Below are positions 61,738-64,000 of a stretch of DNA of 64,000 nt, in pieces (within the stretch, counting starts at the first letter, position 1; each line of letters opens with the position of its first letter). The notes beneath the pieces are model-generated. The model ran no database searches and had not been told where the DNA came from. It saw nothing but the letters and a program-made list of their open reading frames with translations. The position numbers and the translations under genes are program-made. Origin of the DNA: an uncultured Prevotellaceae bacterium (lineage in GTDB: Bacteria > Bacteroidota > Bacteroidia > Bacteroidales > Bacteroidaceae); NCBI GenBank assembly GCA_947166305.1, contig CAMVDV010000008.1:1-64000 (forward strand), given 5' to 3'.

Positions 61738-63576
61738 CTATTTCATTGAGGCGTTCATCTGAGTGATAACCTCGGAGGCTTGTTGATAGATCTTCTCTTT
61801 GGCGAGGTTGGCATCGCTTGTGGGAGCGTATCGCGCGAACTCGCAATCGCTGAGGACGGCAATGAAGGAATCGACGACACCCTGCTCCACGCCACGCTCC
61901 GTGAGCTTCGCTATGACGTTGTCCTTCGTGAGTTCATTGGTGGGGAGGGACAGCTTGTCGCCTGCATAGCCGAGCAGTGCGCGCATCACCTCATTGTAGA
62001 AAGCGGCATCGTCGCTGGCGTGGAGGAGCTTCGACGCCTTCTTGAGTCGGCGTGAGGCCACTTTGCCGGCCTTCTTACCCTTGACGGTCCAGGAGTTCGG
62101 GTTGAGCTTCTGCTGGCGGAGGAGCCAGAGGAAAGCGGCGACGAAGGCAAGGAAGAGGAGCAGGTAAGTGAGCCAATATGAGGAAGTTCCAAAGAAGTCG
62201 TCGGTCTCCTCGCTCTTCAGTTCGTTCAGTTTGATGAACCGTATGTCGTTGCTGAGCACGTTGAGGTCCTCCTGTTCGCGTGCGTAGGCCACTGGCTGTC
62301 CCTTGGCCTTGGCCACAGCGAGGTGGAATGAGTCGGTGCGGGCCGTGACGTATTGCTCCTTATCGGGGTCGAAATAGCAGAATTCTACCGGTGGAATGGA
62401 GAATTTTCCTCCGTGCCGGGGCACGACGACGTAGTCGTAGGTGATGCTACCCTTTGCTCCTGTGGCCGTGTTCTGCGTTTTGTTGTTCTCCTTTGGGTCA
62501 TAGACTTCGAAGTCCTGCGGGAAGGAAATCTTGGGTGCCTTCATGAGTTTCATGTTGCCTTGGCCAGTGACGACGAGTCGAAGCGTGGCGGCATCGTTGG
62601 CATTCACCTGTTCGGGGGTGAGGGAAGCGGACACGGAGAACTTTCCCACGGCACCCGAGAAGCCGTCGGGCTTAGGGCTTGGGAGAGGCATGACGTCAAT
62701 CTCGACGGCCGGCGCCGTGATTTGTTTCCTGACCATCTGCGAGAGGCTCCCGCCGCCGAAGAAGATGTCGAAGGGGTCCATCGAGTGGTTCTGCACCTCC
62801 ACCTGTGTGTCGAAGGTGATGCCGGGAATCTTGATTTTGCCCGTCTTCTGCGGAAAGATGACGTATTGTTTCCAGACGGCTGTGCCGTAGTTGCGTCCGT
62901 TGACGCGCTCATACTTGAGCGAGAGCTGTGCCTCGCGGTCGAGTTCCTGGACATGACAGCCGTCGATCTGAGGCATCTCGCCGGAGATTTGCTGGATGTT
63001 GACCAGTGTGTAGAGCTTGTAGGTGAGCATGACGGCCTCCTGCTCGTAGATGCGTTTGCGGTTGGCCGTCACGGTCATATACAGCTCACTGCCAGAGATT
63101 TGACTGCCCGACGGCTGGCTTTGCTGCTGACGCTGCTGACGGGAGCCGCCTCCCTGCTGTTGTCCTTGCTGCTGACCGCCCTGCTGCTGGCTGGCGGGCA
63201 GCACTTCGATGCTGGCCGAAGCGCTCTTGACGGTCTTCCCTCCGACCTTGACGGTGGCGGCGGGCACCTTGAGGTTTCCCTCGGAGGTGGGCACCACGAC
63301 GTAGGTGAACGTCGTGGAACTGCTCTGAGACGTGCGGCCGTTGGTCATGGAGAAACTGCTGGAGCGGCTGGTGCTCGGTCCGTAGAGGACGTTGAAGCCC
63401 GTGAATTCTCCCACCTGGAAATCGTCGATGTCCTGGGTGTTGGCCACATAACTGATGCGAATCTGCTGCCCCACCTCGGCCTGCGAAGGAGCCTGGAGCT
63501 TGAGCGTAACTTGCGCAAAGACAGGGCTCAACGCAAGGAATAACAGAGTGATTAACGTGTAAAGTCGTCTCATCAT
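61738..63576 (-). CDS. batD: Aerotolerance protein BatD
   Basis: 612 residues from the first of two adjacent ATGs at 63576/63573 (MMRRLYTLITLLFLALSPVF, signal peptide). Longer N-terminal readings to 63657 pass into the GCGTGC repeat array and are rejected. Beta-sandwich repeats of the BatD/oxygen-tolerance family follow (VTLKLQAPSQAEVGQQIRIS, DDFQVGEFTGFNVLYGPSTS, FTYVVVPTSEGNLKVPAATV). A Q/G-rich linker (QQQGGQQQGQQQGG) lies at about 155-180, and one membrane span near 470-495 (YWLTYLLLFLAFVAAFLWLL), then a helical cytoplasmic tail. Confidence 0.92.
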   Translation of the reverse strand: MMRRLYTLITLLFLALSPVFAQVTLKLQAPSQAEVGQQIRISYVANTQDIDDFQVGEFTGFNVLYGPSTSRSSSFSMTNGRTSQSSSTTFTYVVVPTSEGNLKVPAATVKVGGKTVKSASASIEVLPASQQQGGQQQGQQQGGGSRQQRQQQSQPSGSQISGSELYMTVTANRKRIYEQEAVMLTYKLYTLVNIQQISGEMPQIDGCHVQELDREAQLSLKYERVNGRNYGTAVWKQYVIFPQKTGKIKIPGITFDTQVEVQNHSMDPFDIFFGGGSLSQMVRKQITAPAVEIDVMPLPSPKPDGFSGAVGKFSVSASLTPEQVNANDAATLRLVVTGQGNMKLMKAPKISFPQDFEVYDPKENNKTQNTATGAKGSITYDYVVVPRHGGKFSIPPVEFCYFDPDKEQYVTARTDSFHLAVAKAKGQPVAYAREQEDLNVLSNDIRFIKLNELKSEETDDFFGTSSYWLTYLLLFLAFVAAFLWLLRQQKLNPNSWTVKGKKAGKVASRRLKKASKLLHASDDAAFYNEVMRALLGYAGDKLSLPTNELTKDNVIAKLTERGVEQGVVDSFIAVLSDCEFARYAPTSDANLAKEKIYQQASEVITQMNASMK

Positions 63577-63611
63577 ATCGTGTCTCTTTCTACTTGTCGT
63601 GCTATGTTCTG

Positions 63612-63757
63612 AATCGTCGCGTGCGGCGTTGAAGATCGTCGCGTGCGGCGTTGGCAATCGTCGCGTGCGGCGATGGGCATCGTCGCGTGCGGCGTTGGCG
63701 GCTCCCCGCCTTCATTATTTCATTTCTTCATTTTTTCATTTTCCATCGTCGCGTGCT
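63612..63757. repeat. 22-bp-register GCGTGCGG array with 66-bp spacer, inside the bat operon
   Basis: GCGTGC starts at 63619, 63641, 63663, 63685 and, after a 66-bp step, 63751. The CCCCGCCTTCATT spacer matches that of 40341-40395. The final unit overlaps the batC stop codon (TAG at 63758-63756). Confidence 0.9.
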
Positions 63758-64000
63758 ACCACTGTTTCTGCAGTTGTCGATGCTGACGTTGCTGCTGAGC
63801 TTTCTGGATTTTCTCCTGCGTGGCTTTCTCGTCCTGCATGGCAGCATTGAGCATCTGTTCGGCGTTCTCGCGGCTCATCTGCTCCGGCTGCGGCTGCTGT
63901 TGCTGCTGGTCTTTCTTATCTTGTTCTTGTTTCTGCTGTTGCTGTTGTTTCTCCAGCTTCTCGTCCTTCCCCTTGTCGTCCTTCTGCTGGTCCTGTTGGT
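63756..64000 (-). CDS. batC: Aerotolerance protein BatC, C-terminal part only
   Basis: The last 81 codons of a minus-strand gene that continues past the right edge. A Gln/Lys/Asp-rich stretch (QQDQQKDDKGKDEKLEKQQQ) is followed by the conserved end SRENAEQMLNAAMQDEKATQ, EKIQKAQQQ and a terminal QKQW, matching the tail of TPR protein BatC. Position before batD supports the call. The last codons and stop (TGG TAG) fall at the boundary of the repeat array. Confidence 0.8.
   Translation of the reverse strand, partial: QQDQQKDDKGKDEKLEKQQQQQKQEQDKKDQQQQQPQPEQMSRENAEQMLNAAMQDEKATQEKIQKAQQQRQHRQLQKQW

Noticed and set aside
63577..63657. N-terminal extension of batD
   Set aside because: It is translated repeat array; the signal peptide starts at 63576.
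3304..63757. CRISPR arrays at the 22-bp repeats
   Set aside because: Units abut without 30-40 bp unique spacers, conserved halves drift, and no cas gene is present.

Overview
The window looks like a chromosomal segment of a Prevotella-like member of the Bacteroidales (Bacteroidota). The evidence is the recurrent TTTG-(19-20 bp)-TAnnTTTG promoter pair, near absence of Shine-Dalgarno sites, an AT-rich leader before most start codons, the batC-batD-batE aerotolerance cluster, BspA-type leucine-rich repeat proteins, GH76/GH89/GH3 secreted glycosidases, and a shared C-terminal motif (TGQRV...GIYI..GKKV..K) on several secreted proteins. No plasmid, phage or transposase gene is visible. The assignment is from memory of families, not from a search.

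Layout. 1-3.3 kb: a secreted beta-propeller-like protein (runs off the left edge) divergent from a membrane-anchored TPR/helix-turn-helix regulator, with a striking inverted repeat between their promoters. 3.3-6 kb: repeats, gapA, mscL. 6-8.6 kb: GH76 glycosidase, tRNA-Cys, a decayed secreted-protein gene. 8.6-16 kb: LRR protein overlapping a Ser/Thr kinase, an HTH protein, an unknown, a 1275-residue mosaic surface protein and a 56-residue peptide. 16.6-19.7 kb: metY-type sulfhydrylase, DUF4369-like lipoprotein, plsC. 20.5-26.2 kb: complete RND efflux operon (adaptor, pump, outer-membrane factor). 26.5-34.6 kb: fucO-type dehydrogenase, a PEP/pyruvate-binding-domain protein with receiver-like N-terminus, an alanine/sodium symporter, a GH89 alpha-N-acetylglucosaminidase. 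34.8-40.2 kb (minus): a three-gene secreted set including GH3 beta-glucosidase. 40.4-46.4 kb (minus): Cys-rich lipoprotein, argH, SRPBCC protein, pyrE, Tat-type metallophosphoesterase. 46.4-48 kb: an AT-rich island with a coiled-coil membrane protein and a truncated hsdM. 48-56 kb: ATP-grasp-like protein, a GH5-like fragment, a GT2/DUF4922-like/SpoIID fusion, UvrD/PcrA helicase. 56-64 kb (minus): small membrane protein, response regulator, a double sensor kinase, batE, batD and the end of batC.

The most unusual property is the repeat landscape. (1) About ten arrays with different sequences share one 22-bp register, kept even where units flip orientation or a 66-bp spacer intervenes. (2) Nested palindromic elements of about 100-110 bp sit in frame inside metY, the ATP-grasp-like gene and the helicase gene; shorter GC-rich hairpins sit in frame in the PEP-domain protein and the SpoIID fusion. 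(3) A 7-bp CAATGGT repeat occurs between genes and also inside the GH3 signal peptide and the tail of the large surface protein. (4) AT-rich 7-10 bp microsatellites, each of different sequence, directly precede many start codons. These four may be remnants of one or more unrecognised repeat-generating processes.
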